Notes under the pieces: model-generated
Databases searched by the model: none
Seen by the model: the letters and a program-made list of their open reading frames with translations, nothing else
What the model was told of the DNA's origin: nothing
Translations under genes and position numbers: made by a program
In this document: positions 52,089-61,700 of the stretch, piece by piece
Numbering within the stretch: the first letter of the stretch is position 1
Layout of the letters: the number at the start of each line of letters is the position of its first letter
Origin: an uncultured Lachnospiraceae bacterium
GTDB lineage: Bacteria; Bacillota; Clostridia; Lachnospirales; Lachnospiraceae
NCBI GenBank assembly: GCA_910584685.1
Contig: CAJUAO010000016.1
Span: 9,487-73,486 of the forward strand
Direction of reading: 5' to 3'
Length of the DNA stretch: 64,000 bases

Positions 52089-52772
52089 CTATTTATTCAT
52101 CATTCGATACTTTATTTCAGCCAGCTTCCAGTCCTCCTCATTGTCTATATCCTGTACTTCCAGTTCAGAGCAGACATAGGGCAGCACCTTTAGCTTTTCT
52201 TTACCCTCCAGTATATTTTCCGGTCTCAATACATAAAACTGCCCGCAGTCATGATAGACAGGCTCCAAATCCTGAGACCTTGCATATTTATATTCAGGAT
52301 ATTGATAATTAAGCTCTCCGTCACGGATAACCATTGCCCTTTGGGGAGGAAATGAAAATCTCACCACAGGCGTAACCCCGTCTACACCCTCCTTCATTAA
52401 GGCTGCTGCGCTTTTCAGCTTGTCTGCCGTTACAAAGGGCGCCGTAGGATATATACATACAGCCACATCAAAGGTTTTTCCCTGCTTTTTATATTCCTTA
52501 AAAACCTCTCTCAGCACATCGTTGGTAGTTGCAAAATCATTAGAGGTTTCCTCACTTCTCATAAAAGGAACACTTGCCCCGTATTTTTCCGCTATATCTG
52601 CAATTTCCCTGCTGTCCGTTGACACCATTACCTCATCAAATATACCTGCTTCTACCGCAGCCTGAATCGAATATGCTAAAATCGGCTTACCGCAAAACTC
52701 CTTGATATTTTTCCCCGGTATACGCTTGCTGCCGCCTCTGGCAGTAATTACTGCTATCTTTTTTCCTTCCAT
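52089..52772 (-). CDS. pseF: Pseudaminic acid cytidylyltransferase (PseF)
   Basis: A 227-residue CMP-sugar synthetase that activates a nonulosonic acid with CTP. ARGGSKRIPGKNIKEF binds the nucleotide; DFATTNDVLREV, CIYPTAPFV and YHDCGQFYV are typical of PseF rather than NeuA. The start at 52772 follows GGAG by 9 bases; another ATG lies at 52787. It begins just after the grcA terminator, so cluster transcription probably relies on read-through or an internal promoter. Confidence 0.9.
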   Translation of the reverse strand: MEGKKIAVITARGGSKRIPGKNIKEFCGKPILAYSIQAAVEAGIFDEVMVSTDSREIADIAEKYGASVPFMRSEETSNDFATTNDVLREVFKEYKKQGKTFDVAVCIYPTAPFVTADKLKSAAALMKEGVDGVTPVVRFSFPPQRAMVIRDGELNYQYPEYKYARSQDLEPVYHDCGQFYVLRPENILEGKEKLKVLPYVCSELEVQDIDNEEDWKLAEIKYRMMNK

Positions 52773-52790
52773 GATATTTTGCTCCATTTC

Positions 52791-52822
52791 AAAAAATGCA
52801 GGGACATATTAATGCCCCTGCA
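52791..52822 (-). terminator. Terminator after the pflB-grcA pair
   Basis: TTGCAGGGGCA pairs with TGTCCCTGCA (one G-U pair), followed by six T residues on the minus strand. It lies 50 bases after the grcA-like stop and about 20 bases before pseF. Confidence 0.85.
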
Positions 52823-52872
52823 ATAATCAGTTTCTTCACAGGTAATTCTATCGTGTAAAAAACCTCCGTTAA

Positions 52873-53124
52873 TTATATTCCCTCATGGAATGTACGTGAA
52901 ATAACGTCATCCTGCTGTTCCTTTGTAAGCTTAATAAAGTTTACTGCATAGCCTGAAACTCTGATTGTAAGCTGAGGATAGTTCTCAGGGTGAGCCTGTG
53001 CGTCAAGCAATGTCTCCTTTACAAGCACGTTTACATTAAGATGATGTCCGCCCTTCTGTACATATCCGTCCAATAAAGAAACAAGATTGTCCTTCTGTGT
53101 CTCTGTAACCTTAATATCTGCCAT
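52873..53124 (-). CDS. grcA: Glycyl-radical domain of pyruvate formate-lyase as a separate protein (GrcA-like)
   Basis: An 83-residue protein equal to the C-terminal part of PFL: GGHHLNVNVLV, then PQLTIRVSGYAVNF with the radical glycine, and the ending DVISRTFHEG. The start at 53124 follows GGAGAT. It begins about 90 bases after the end of the truncated PFL gene. In E. coli GrcA repairs oxygen-damaged PFL; here it is probably an obligatory second subunit. Confidence 0.92.
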   Translation of the reverse strand: MADIKVTETQKDNLVSLLDGYVQKGGHHLNVNVLVKETLLDAQAHPENYPQLTIRVSGYAVNFIKLTKEQQDDVISRTFHEGI

Positions 53125-53214
53125 AATAATATATCTCCTTTCAAATATTATATATTGCCGCATAATATATGCCGAATATATATTTATAAATTTATAAAAT
53201 CTGCTTTAATTTAT

Positions 53215-55302
53215 TTATTCCTCTGTTCCCTCAATTTCAGCTATCTGCTCTGGGGTAAGCTTAATATCCAAATCAATATTCTCTATAAACGTAGCGTCCT
53301 TGCCAAGGGCATTCGGAAGAATGGTAAAGGTATTTGAAATACCGTCCTGAGCCTCCTTAAACGGAAGCTTAGCCACTGATGAAAGCGAAGCCAAAGCTCC
53401 ATGGGAATCACGTCCATGCATTGGGTTTGCTCCAGGCGCAAGCGGAACTCCTGCCTTTCTTCCGTCAGGGGTAGAGCCTGTATTCTTACCGTATGATACG
53501 TTAGACGTGATTGTGAGGATTGACGTTGTAGGAATTGAATGTCTGTAGGTATGATGCTTTTTAACCTTATTCATAAATCTCTTTACAATATCAACTGCAA
53601 GCTCATCTACCCTGTCGTCATTGTTTCCATACTTAGGGAAGTCTCCCTCTACCTCGTAATCAACTACTATTCCGTCTTCATTTCTTATTGCCTTAACCTT
53701 AGCGTACTTAATTGCGCTTAAGGAATCGGCTACTACTGAAAGTCCTGCTATACCGGTAGCAAACCATCTCTTAACGTTTCTGTCGTGAAGAGCCATCTGG
53801 AGGGTTTCATAGCAGTACTTGTCATGGCAGTAATGGATAACGTTAAGGGTATCAACATAAAGATGCGCCAGCCAGTCCATCATGTCGTCATATTTCTCCA
53901 TAACCTCGTCAAAGTCAAGATACTCTGAGGTTACAGGTCTGTACTTTGGTCCTACCTGCTCGAAGGTCTTTTCATCAACGCCGCCGTTGATAGCGTAAAG
54001 GAGACACTTGGCAAGATTTGCCCTTGCTCCGAAGAACTGCATTTCCTTACCTACTCTCATTGACGATACGCAGCATGCTATAGCGTAATCGTCGCCGTGG
54101 GTAACTCTCATCATATCGTCATTCTCATACTGGATAGATGACGACTTAATTGACATCTCTGCGCAGTACTTCTTCCAGTTGATAGGAAGCCTTGTAGACC
54201 AGAGAATTGTCATATTAGGCTCAGGGCTTGTTCCAAGATTGTCAAGTGTATTTAAGTATCTGAAGGACATCTTTGTTACCATTGAACGTCCGTCAACGCC
54301 GATACCGCCAAGGGACTCTGTTACCCATGTAGGGTCTCCTGCAAATAATGCGTTGTATTCAGGTATTCTTGCAAATCTGACCATTCTGAGTTTCATAATA
54401 AAGTGGTCGATAAACTCCTGAATCTGCTCCTCTGTGTATCTGCCTTCCTTTAAGTCTCTCTCTGCGTAAATATCAAGGAATGTAGATGTACGTCCTAAGG
54501 ACATGGCTGCGCCGTTCTGGTCCTTAACTGCTCCAAGGTATCCGAAGTATACCCACTGGATAGCTTCCTTTACATCCTTTGCCGGCTTTGAAATGTCATA
54601 GCCGTATGACTCTGCCATTTTCTTTAAGTTTCCTAAAGCCTTAATCTGGTCTGCAAGCTCCTCACGAAGCCTGATATTTTCTGACGTCATTCTGATGAAG
54701 GCTGTTGAAAGCTGGGCCTTTTTATCTATTATAAGATTATCAATACCGTAGAGTGCAACTCTTCTGTAGTCACCGATAATACGTCCTCTTCCGTATGCGT
54801 CAGGAAGACCTGTTATAATGTGATTATGTCTTGCCGCCTTCATCTCAGGAGTATAAACGTCAAATACTGCCTGATTATGTGTCTTTCTGTACTTATTAAA
54901 AATGTCAATAACCTCCGGGTCAACCTCGTAGCCGTAAGACTTTGCCGCCTGTACTGCGGTACGGATGCCTCCAAACGGCATGAAGGCTCTTTTAAGAGGC
55001 TTATCTGTCTGTAATCCAACGATTGTTTCCTTGTCCTTATCAATATATGCAGCGCCATAAGCCGTTAAGGTAGAAGGTATCTTTGTCTCACAATCAAGTA
55101 CTCCTCCCTTTTCACGTTCCTGCTTAAAAAGCTCCAGTACCTGCGACCACAAAGCCTTTGTGTTCTCTGTAGGTCCTGATAAGAATTCATTTGTGCCTGT
55201 GTACTCTGTGTAATTTTTCTGAATGAAATCTCTTACGTCAATTTCTTCATTCCACTTACCAGCCTTAAAGCCATCCCATTCCGGCTCCATAAATTTATTC
55301 AT
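53215..55302 (-). CDS. pflB: Pyruvate formate-lyase catalytic subunit lacking the glycyl-radical domain
   Basis: A 695-residue protein that converts pyruvate and CoA to acetyl-CoA and formate. It holds the whole ten-strand barrel and the catalytic cysteine pair in AIACCVSSMRVGK, with GRTSTFLDIYAERD and MHGRDSHGALASL. It stops after PNALGKDATFIENID and an acidic tail, without the RVSGY radical motif, which is coded by the next gene. The start at 55302 follows GGAGG by 10 bases. It has a consensus promoter with a palindrome in it. Confidence 0.95.
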   Translation of the reverse strand: MNKFMEPEWDGFKAGKWNEEIDVRDFIQKNYTEYTGTNEFLSGPTENTKALWSQVLELFKQEREKGGVLDCETKIPSTLTAYGAAYIDKDKETIVGLQTDKPLKRAFMPFGGIRTAVQAAKSYGYEVDPEVIDIFNKYRKTHNQAVFDVYTPEMKAARHNHIITGLPDAYGRGRIIGDYRRVALYGIDNLIIDKKAQLSTAFIRMTSENIRLREELADQIKALGNLKKMAESYGYDISKPAKDVKEAIQWVYFGYLGAVKDQNGAAMSLGRTSTFLDIYAERDLKEGRYTEEQIQEFIDHFIMKLRMVRFARIPEYNALFAGDPTWVTESLGGIGVDGRSMVTKMSFRYLNTLDNLGTSPEPNMTILWSTRLPINWKKYCAEMSIKSSSIQYENDDMMRVTHGDDYAIACCVSSMRVGKEMQFFGARANLAKCLLYAINGGVDEKTFEQVGPKYRPVTSEYLDFDEVMEKYDDMMDWLAHLYVDTLNVIHYCHDKYCYETLQMALHDRNVKRWFATGIAGLSVVADSLSAIKYAKVKAIRNEDGIVVDYEVEGDFPKYGNNDDRVDELAVDIVKRFMNKVKKHHTYRHSIPTTSILTITSNVSYGKNTGSTPDGRKAGVPLAPGANPMHGRDSHGALASLSSVAKLPFKEAQDGISNTFTILPNALGKDATFIENIDLDIKLTPEQIAEIEGTEE

Positions 55303-55384
55303 TGTTGTAATTCCTCCTGTAAAATTTTTTAAAAATTTAAGTTTCCGCCTGACAGGCTTTCTTTCTTGCCTGCTGCTAGTTTTG

Positions 55385-55413
55385 ATTATATTGAAATCTT
55401 GTATACAAGTCAA
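55385..55413 (-). promoter_or_regulatory. pflB promoter
   Basis: TTGACT, a 17-base spacer and TATAAT on the minus strand, about 83 bases before the pflB start. Confidence 0.8.
55398..55409. promoter_or_regulatory. Palindrome CTTGTATACAAG inside the pflB promoter
   Basis: A perfect 12-base palindrome that overlaps the end of the -35 box and the spacer. It resembles operators of FadR-type GntR regulators (TTGTATACAA). A near copy lies in the promoter of the small transcript at 28473-28484. Confidence 0.55.
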
Positions 55414-55453
55414 CAGTTTTAGACAGTGTTCTTAATTTTGTACACAATATATG

Positions 55454-56647
55454 CTACCCGTTTAAAAGCTCCTTTTCCTTTCTGTCAACCATAGCCAGTA
55501 TGTCGTTTCCTATTTCAGGCTCCTCGTCTATTATCCTCTTAATATTTTCCTTTGATTTTTCTATTAAATCACTGTTGTAATCCATATTTTTCTTAATTGC
55601 GTCGCGCCTTTTATGGAGAGTTTCCTTTATAACGTTCATCTCCTCCGGCTCCAGTACAGCCGCCGTCTGATAGCTCCACACAGAAGGGTCGTACAGGTTT
55701 AAGGACTCTATGATTGCATTGTAATTTTCAGTTGCCTTATAGAGATTATCAGACATCATAAAGTATGCCTCCCTCTCCTTTTTGGCTGTAAGATATGTCT
55801 GCCACAGGCTGCTAAGCTCATAGGTGTTTGCCACGCCGTAGGTATCATACATATATTCCACGCTGCTTTTTAAATTTACATATCTAAGCTTACACTTATT
55901 TAAAATACCTATAATCTTATTAAGCTTAAGCTCCGCTATGCGGAGATTTTTTTCCTGCCCCTTGTTTACCGCCAGTATAAGGGCTATGGCGGCTATAGCC
56001 GTAACTACCACAATATAATAGCCTATGGTATAATCATATTCCCCCTTAAGCTGTCCATAGGTAAATGCTGCCAAAAGTACGGCAGAAAAAACCATTACAA
56101 GCTTTAAAAGCTTCCTCATTGCATTCATTCTCTGTATGCTGATTTTCCGCTCATATTTTAACGCTGATTTTTCTCCCTCAACGTTGTGCATATCCGTTTT
56201 AATCGCCTGAAGATTATCCTCGCAGTCCTTAAGATTTTTAAGTATATCCGGCATATCCTTTTCGTGCCTGTTAATAAAATCATATTTTTTATCTGACATT
56301 TTTGAAGCTAAATTTTTGTAGCTTTTTTTATCCTCCGTAAGGGAGCGTATTCTTCTTGCCTCAAACAAAAGACTTTCCTTTTTCTCTCCCTCAAGATTTT
56401 CTATGGTGCTTATATCCGTAAGATAATGGTTTACCTCTCTGTACTCTGCCTTTGCGGCTTCAAGCCTCTTTTGACATATTACCATACGGTCGCAGCAGTT
56501 TTCCGCATATGCAAGCCTTTGTGACGCTGTCCTTGTATACTGCTCCTCGCCGTCAACATCCAAATTTATTTCCTTATTTTGCTCTGCTTCCTCCTGCATA
56601 AGCATATATTCTTTCTTTGTTGAATTTTTCCTTGTAAACAATCCCAT
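55454..56647 (-). CDS. Coiled-coil protein with two membrane segments, unknown function
   Basis: A 397-residue protein of a type I recall only as uncharacterised in Lachnospiraceae. Residues 1-180 are highly charged helix (coiled coil likely), followed by two hydrophobic segments (KLVMVFSAVLLAAFTYG and IGYYIVVVTAIAAIALILAV) in a hairpin, then a second long helical region to the end. Both large parts should be cytoplasmic. It begins 1 base after the stop of the TPR gene and is the last gene of a rarA-headed operon. No enzyme motif is seen. Confidence 0.75.
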   Translation of the reverse strand: MGLFTRKNSTKKEYMLMQEEAEQNKEINLDVDGEEQYTRTASQRLAYAENCCDRMVICQKRLEAAKAEYREVNHYLTDISTIENLEGEKKESLLFEARRIRSLTEDKKSYKNLASKMSDKKYDFINRHEKDMPDILKNLKDCEDNLQAIKTDMHNVEGEKSALKYERKISIQRMNAMRKLLKLVMVFSAVLLAAFTYGQLKGEYDYTIGYYIVVVTAIAAIALILAVNKGQEKNLRIAELKLNKIIGILNKCKLRYVNLKSSVEYMYDTYGVANTYELSSLWQTYLTAKKEREAYFMMSDNLYKATENYNAIIESLNLYDPSVWSYQTAAVLEPEEMNVIKETLHKRRDAIKKNMDYNSDLIEKSKENIKRIIDEEPEIGNDILAMVDRKEKELLNG

Positions 56648-56648
56648 A

Positions 56649-57479
56649 TTACCTTATCTGCTCCCTGTATTCTTTTTTCCACATATCTATAATATCGTCG
56701 CTGTTTTTATAAAACTCTGACAGCTCCATATCGCTGCCATATGTAAGCTTTTCCATGATTTTATGCACTCTTTTTTCCTCACCCGTCTCCTTTTGGGCAA
56801 GCTGTATTGCATAGCGGTGTCTTTCTATTACATCCTCTGTTATCTGATATTGTGTCATTATATCCTCAAGGGACTCCTCATTATTCATAAGAATTGCCAT
56901 GGATACAAGATTAATTCTGTATTCGTCATCCTTAACCATATCATATGCCCTTTTAAAGCAGGATAATGCTTCAGAAAATAAAAACTGCTTTGCATGCACT
57001 ACCCCGAGATTATTCCACAGGCTTGCCGTAAGATTTGTATCCTTCATCAGCGAAACCTTTGATATTGCCTTTTTATAAAGCTCCTCCGCCCTGTTAAGCC
57101 TTCCGCCTTCTGCCATTAAGTCTGCCCTCATTTTCATTTTCTCCCAAAGGCTCATGTTTTCAAGCCCCTTTAATTCATTTAGCAGACTCTCCTTCTCAGC
57201 CTCCGAATAGTAGCTGCAGCCGTCAAGAACAGTTTTTATCATGCTTGCGGCCGGCTCCTGCCTAAACCTCTGGTCCTTTAGCTTTTTCACGGTATTTATA
57301 AGCTCCAGCTCATCTTCAATAAACTTAAGGAGACTGTCGTCAAAAAAATCCTGACCTATCATATACACGTTATTGTATATAAAATAGCACAGCTCCTCCA
57401 TGGAATACACATTGAGCTCCGCCTCCTTTACATAAAAAGGCCTGTCTGTTGTTTTTCCGCATAGTAATAATCCACTCAT
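56649..57479 (-). CDS. TPR-like helical protein, unknown function
   Basis: A 276-residue soluble protein. Residues 125-205 read as two or three TPR units (NRAEELYKKAISKV, LWNNLGVVHAKQFLFSEALSCFKRAY in two blocks). The N-terminal 60 residues resemble a small domain with YSMEELCYFIYNNVY. The start at 57479 follows GGAG by 6 bases. It lies between the degenerate Hsp70-like and coiled-coil genes and may be the adaptor between them. Confidence 0.75.
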   Translation of the reverse strand: MSGLLLCGKTTDRPFYVKEAELNVYSMEELCYFIYNNVYMIGQDFFDDSLLKFIEDELELINTVKKLKDQRFRQEPAASMIKTVLDGCSYYSEAEKESLLNELKGLENMSLWEKMKMRADLMAEGGRLNRAEELYKKAISKVSLMKDTNLTASLWNNLGVVHAKQFLFSEALSCFKRAYDMVKDDEYRINLVSMAILMNNEESLEDIMTQYQITEDVIERHRYAIQLAQKETGEEKRVHKIMEKLTYGSDMELSEFYKNSDDIIDMWKKEYREQIR

Positions 57480-57503
57480 TTTTATCTCCATTCCTTAAGT
57501 CGC

Positions 57504-58751
57504 TTACCCTTCGCCGAAAAGCTCCCTTATACATACGGTTTCCCTCACTGTCTTTCCCAACGCTTTAAACAATTCTCCAAACCCCATATCCTTAACTATA
57601 ATTTCAAAATCCGTGTCATTTTTATAGCCAAGGGTAATTTTCACCCTTGTAGTCTTATTCGGTCTTTCAGGAAAATCCTTCAGGCTGATAAATTTATAGT
57701 AAGAATGTCCGTCCCTTGCCGACACTATAACAAGATTTATACCATCTGCATCGTCAACTATACATTCCGCCTCTGCCCCTGCCTCATACCAGTTAGTTCC
57801 CGACTGGGACAGGGCGATTACCATATCCTTTCCCTGATTGCTTATTGGAAGCCCCACATCTGCTATAGTTCTTCCCTTACACTGGAAAATGTGCTTTTTA
57901 GGCATAGTATTATCATATTTTTTTAACGCTGCGAAGCAGGCGCCCTTCACATACAGGTTATATCCTTTAAAAACCTTTCTTCTCTCACACAGCTTTTGTA
58001 TAGCCTCCTCTCCCCACTCCCTGTAAAAGCCTGAGCCGGTAAGGAATGTAGTACATACAATATGGCTTTTAAGCTCCCTAAGGGCAATATCCGTAAACAG
58101 CCTGTCTGCCTTAAGCCTTCCAAACTCCGTATCAATAAGGCTATAATGTATATCTTCACTGTAATCCTCGCAGCTTACTTCAATAACGGAAGGGGTTCTT
58201 CCCTTCGTTTCATGAAATCTTCTGTATTTAAAGTGCTTTTTCGTAAAATCAAAAAGCATCACGTCATTTACCCACAGCTCCCTTTTTTGATTAATTGTAT
58301 AATAAATAAACGCTTCATCATGATTTATAACCCTCATATGTTCGTCGTCATATCCCAGATTTTTCATGGCGCCGTATATACAGCCTGTACTTTCCAAATC
58401 GTCATCTTCCTCTGACACACATATAACTCCCTCTATACACGCGTCAAGTGATTCCTTTAACAGCTTTATAAGAAGACCTAAATATTTTGTCATTTTGTCT
58501 TTGTCATACTTTATATCCCTGTCAAAGGCGTATGCCTCCCTTTTGTCTGTTTCGCTGTTAAACACAGCCTCATAACCGGCGTACCACGTATCGTTTTCCT
58601 TTCTGTAATACAATGACGCCGGTATGAGATAGCTTTTCTCCTCAGGATTTACCGTAAAAGAAACAGGCTCCGTCTCTCCTGATAATATATAGCTTATCTG
58701 CGCATATTCATCTGTCATGTCTATTCCTAATGCATGTATTGCCTTACTCAT
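57504..58751 (-). CDS. Degenerate Hsp70/actin-fold protein (DUF5716-like)
   Basis: A 415-residue protein I recall as a DUF5716 member. Several Hsp70-like landmarks appear in order: LGIDMTDEYAQISYI (phosphate 1), INHDEAFIYY (the INEPTAAA-like helix), VMLFDFTKKHFKYRRF (phosphate 2, where the GGGT loop is replaced), FLTGSGFYREW (the VGGSSRIP-like loop) and LYVKGACFAALK. The residues that hold ATP in true Hsp70 are mostly lost, so it may be a pseudo-ATPase or scaffold. The family match is moderate; the fold analogy is my own reading. Confidence 0.65.
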   Translation of the reverse strand: MSKAIHALGIDMTDEYAQISYILSGETEPVSFTVNPEEKSYLIPASLYYRKENDTWYAGYEAVFNSETDKREAYAFDRDIKYDKDKMTKYLGLLIKLLKESLDACIEGVICVSEEDDDLESTGCIYGAMKNLGYDDEHMRVINHDEAFIYYTINQKRELWVNDVMLFDFTKKHFKYRRFHETKGRTPSVIEVSCEDYSEDIHYSLIDTEFGRLKADRLFTDIALRELKSHIVCTTFLTGSGFYREWGEEAIQKLCERRKVFKGYNLYVKGACFAALKKYDNTMPKKHIFQCKGRTIADVGLPISNQGKDMVIALSQSGTNWYEAGAEAECIVDDADGINLVIVSARDGHSYYKFISLKDFPERPNKTTRVKITLGYKNDTDFEIIVKDMGFGELFKALGKTVRETVCIRELFGEG

Positions 58752-58785
58752 TTCCTCTTATACCTTTTTCCTTTATTAATCCTTG

Positions 58786-61700
58786 TCAATGCTTTATATC
58801 AAATATAGAATCAATAAGCTCCTTCTTCATAAGATAATCCTTTGTCATCTCCTCAAAGGTTTTTTCCTCCTTCATGTCCCTGCACACCAGAATATCATTT
58901 ATAATACCATACCTTGTTGTGTCTCTGGCAAATTCTATATCCCCCACTGAAAGATTTCTGCTTTCCGTTACATTTTTGCTTCCGTCTGCTTCCTCTGTAA
59001 TATAATATAAGATATTTTCTCCGTAAAACAATACAAAGGAATATGTAAATATCCCGTCGCATACAGGCTCCATCTCTGCCGTTATATATCCGCCGTTCTC
59101 TTTATCCCCCTCCTCTGCAATGTAATGGATTAATACCTTATTATCCGGCTCTGTCCTGTATTCGACTATAGTTTTATCGATAATGGAATAGGGAAGCGGG
59201 AAATATTTTCTAAAGGCTTTGAAAAACTCAAAATTCTTACCTATTCTCGTCAGTTCATGCAAAAGAGTCCTGCACAGAGAAGTCTTGCCTTCAGGAAGCT
59301 CCTCCTTCTCTGACATATATTTTAGATACGCCAGAGCGCACATATCATTTATTTCATTTCCGCTGTCTATATCCTTTTCTATATAATCAAATATACTCTC
59401 CTCTATTATATTCTCCTTTACAAAATAATCGTAGGACTTGCTGAAAAGGTAAGCCTTCTTTACCTTTTTGTTTGGAATCTTCTGCTCATAAGAGGCATAT
59501 ATCTCATCTATTCTGCTTACATATGCTCCCGTAAACAGCATCTGCACTATTATTTTTTCCTCAAGCTCCCTCTTGTCACAGCAAAAATCCTTTGCAGCCT
59601 TCCATATATTTAAAAGCTCCTTCGTAGTTCCGTTGTAATATCTCCCAAGATATCCTAATGTCTCCTCATTGTACTTTCCCTTTTCAAATGCAAAGGCAGT
59701 CATTTTTACAAGAACATTATCCTCCTTAGGCTCGTTCCTTCCGTCAGTCCTGTCCTCTATTATCCTTGCGGCACATTTAAAAACACGCCTTGGCTCCACG
59801 TTATAAAATCCGTACTTTGCCATAAGCTCATAGGCTCTGTTATAAAGTCCCCTTATAACGGACATTTCCATTATCTTTATTCTGGCAGGCGTTCCAAGGT
59901 TATCTGCAGATATATTCAGCAGATATTCATCAAGACTGTCACCGTCATAATTATTTGAATAATAATCTATGATTTCCTTTTCCACCATCACTCTGTAGCT
60001 TTCTGTCAGTCCCTCCATATTAAGCATATATTTAAGCATATTTATGCTCTTTCCCTGGTCCTTTCTGTACCGGAGATACTTGTCGGCAAAATACATTGCC
60101 AGAGGCTTTAAATCGTTTGATATTTCATAGCACAGCCTTAAATATTCCTCCATGTCAAGAAGCTTCTTAAGCTCGTGCTCTATCCCCTCATATCTTTTAC
60201 CGTAGGCGTCCTCAAATATTATGGCGGCATCCTCCGTATATATGCTTACGAAGGCTTTCCCCTTTTTGATTTTATAACGCTTTAAATCCTTAGTCTCCTT
60301 ATGCACTATTATTACATACTGCATGCTTTTTTCATTTACCTTTATCTCATATGCGTTTAAGACCACCGGCAGTTTTTCTGCAAGCTCCGGACCTACCATT
60401 GCCTTATCAAGCACATCCCTGTATATAACAGCCGGATATATTCCCGCTCTTTCATTAAGTATGCTTTGGGCGGCATACCTTTCTATCTGCGGTCTGTAAG
60501 CATCATAAATCGTCTTTATATTTTCCTTATATTTTATTACATTTGCAAACAGCATATCTGCCTTGGTGTCGCTAAGGGAGCCGTGATTATATGCAAAATA
60601 TAAAAGCACTATCTGGGGAAGCTGTCTGTCATAATCATCATCTATGGCATACATATAATATTCATAAAGACTTGTCAGCTTTAATTCCTTTTCAACGCTG
60701 CGCTCAAACCACTTAAAATATTTATGGTCCGTCATATTACATTTTATAAGCAGGGCGCATATGCTTTGAAGCATGTCCTCCTCTTGGTATTTTTCATAGA
60801 GCCATGAAACTACATTGTAAACCAAAGGTTTAAAATGCTTTTCCGTCCTTATAATCTCGCTGACCTGCATGGCAAGCTTTTTGCTTATACAGTCATTTTT
60901 CATGCCGAAATTAAGCACCTGCACCTCAAAATCATCAAGTACTCTCATCATTTCAGGCATTACGTTAAATGACGATAACGCCTCATAATACATAAGAGGA
61001 CTGCGCATGCCCTTATTATATTCATCCTTTATCCGAAGAAGCTTTATGCTTAAATTCCTGTCGCAGCTCTCGTCCAGATAAATAAGCATCCACAAAAGCC
61101 TCCAGTCGCTGCACTCACCTTCATATAAAGCTCTTATTTTACCTGTAACCTCCCCTGTAAACTCGTCGTCACGCTTCTGAAGAGTTCTTATATAAAGATA
61201 ATAACAGTAGAGAACAGGCTCTTCATCTCTCCTTGAAATAAGCTCCTCTGCAACATTTTCCAAAAGCCATTCCCCGTCGCTATCCATGTTCTGGCAGATA
61301 AATATATGAGCCTGAAACAGCTTTAAAAGCATGCTGTCCTTTATGCCTCTTGCCCTTGAAACAATCTGCCTGCTATCCTCCGCCCACTTATTTATATCTG
61401 TTTTTTTTAGCCTGAAATCAATATATTTTTCAATAACGCCTGCCGCCGCTCTTTTTTCCTCCAGCCCACCGTTGGTAACGCCTGCCGTATTGTCTATTGT
61501 TATTTTGTATTCCAAGCTCTGATATGGGGTAACGAAGCTTATGGCTCCGTAATTTTTTCCCTTGTGAAGCCTATCGCTTTTTATATAATATGAAAGCTCA
61601 TAATTGCTTCCCGCAAAATCCTGACTTGTAAGCCTCCTTTTATCAGTATGGATAAAATCTCCGTCTGTAAAAATATTTATGTCTGTATATCCCCATGTAT

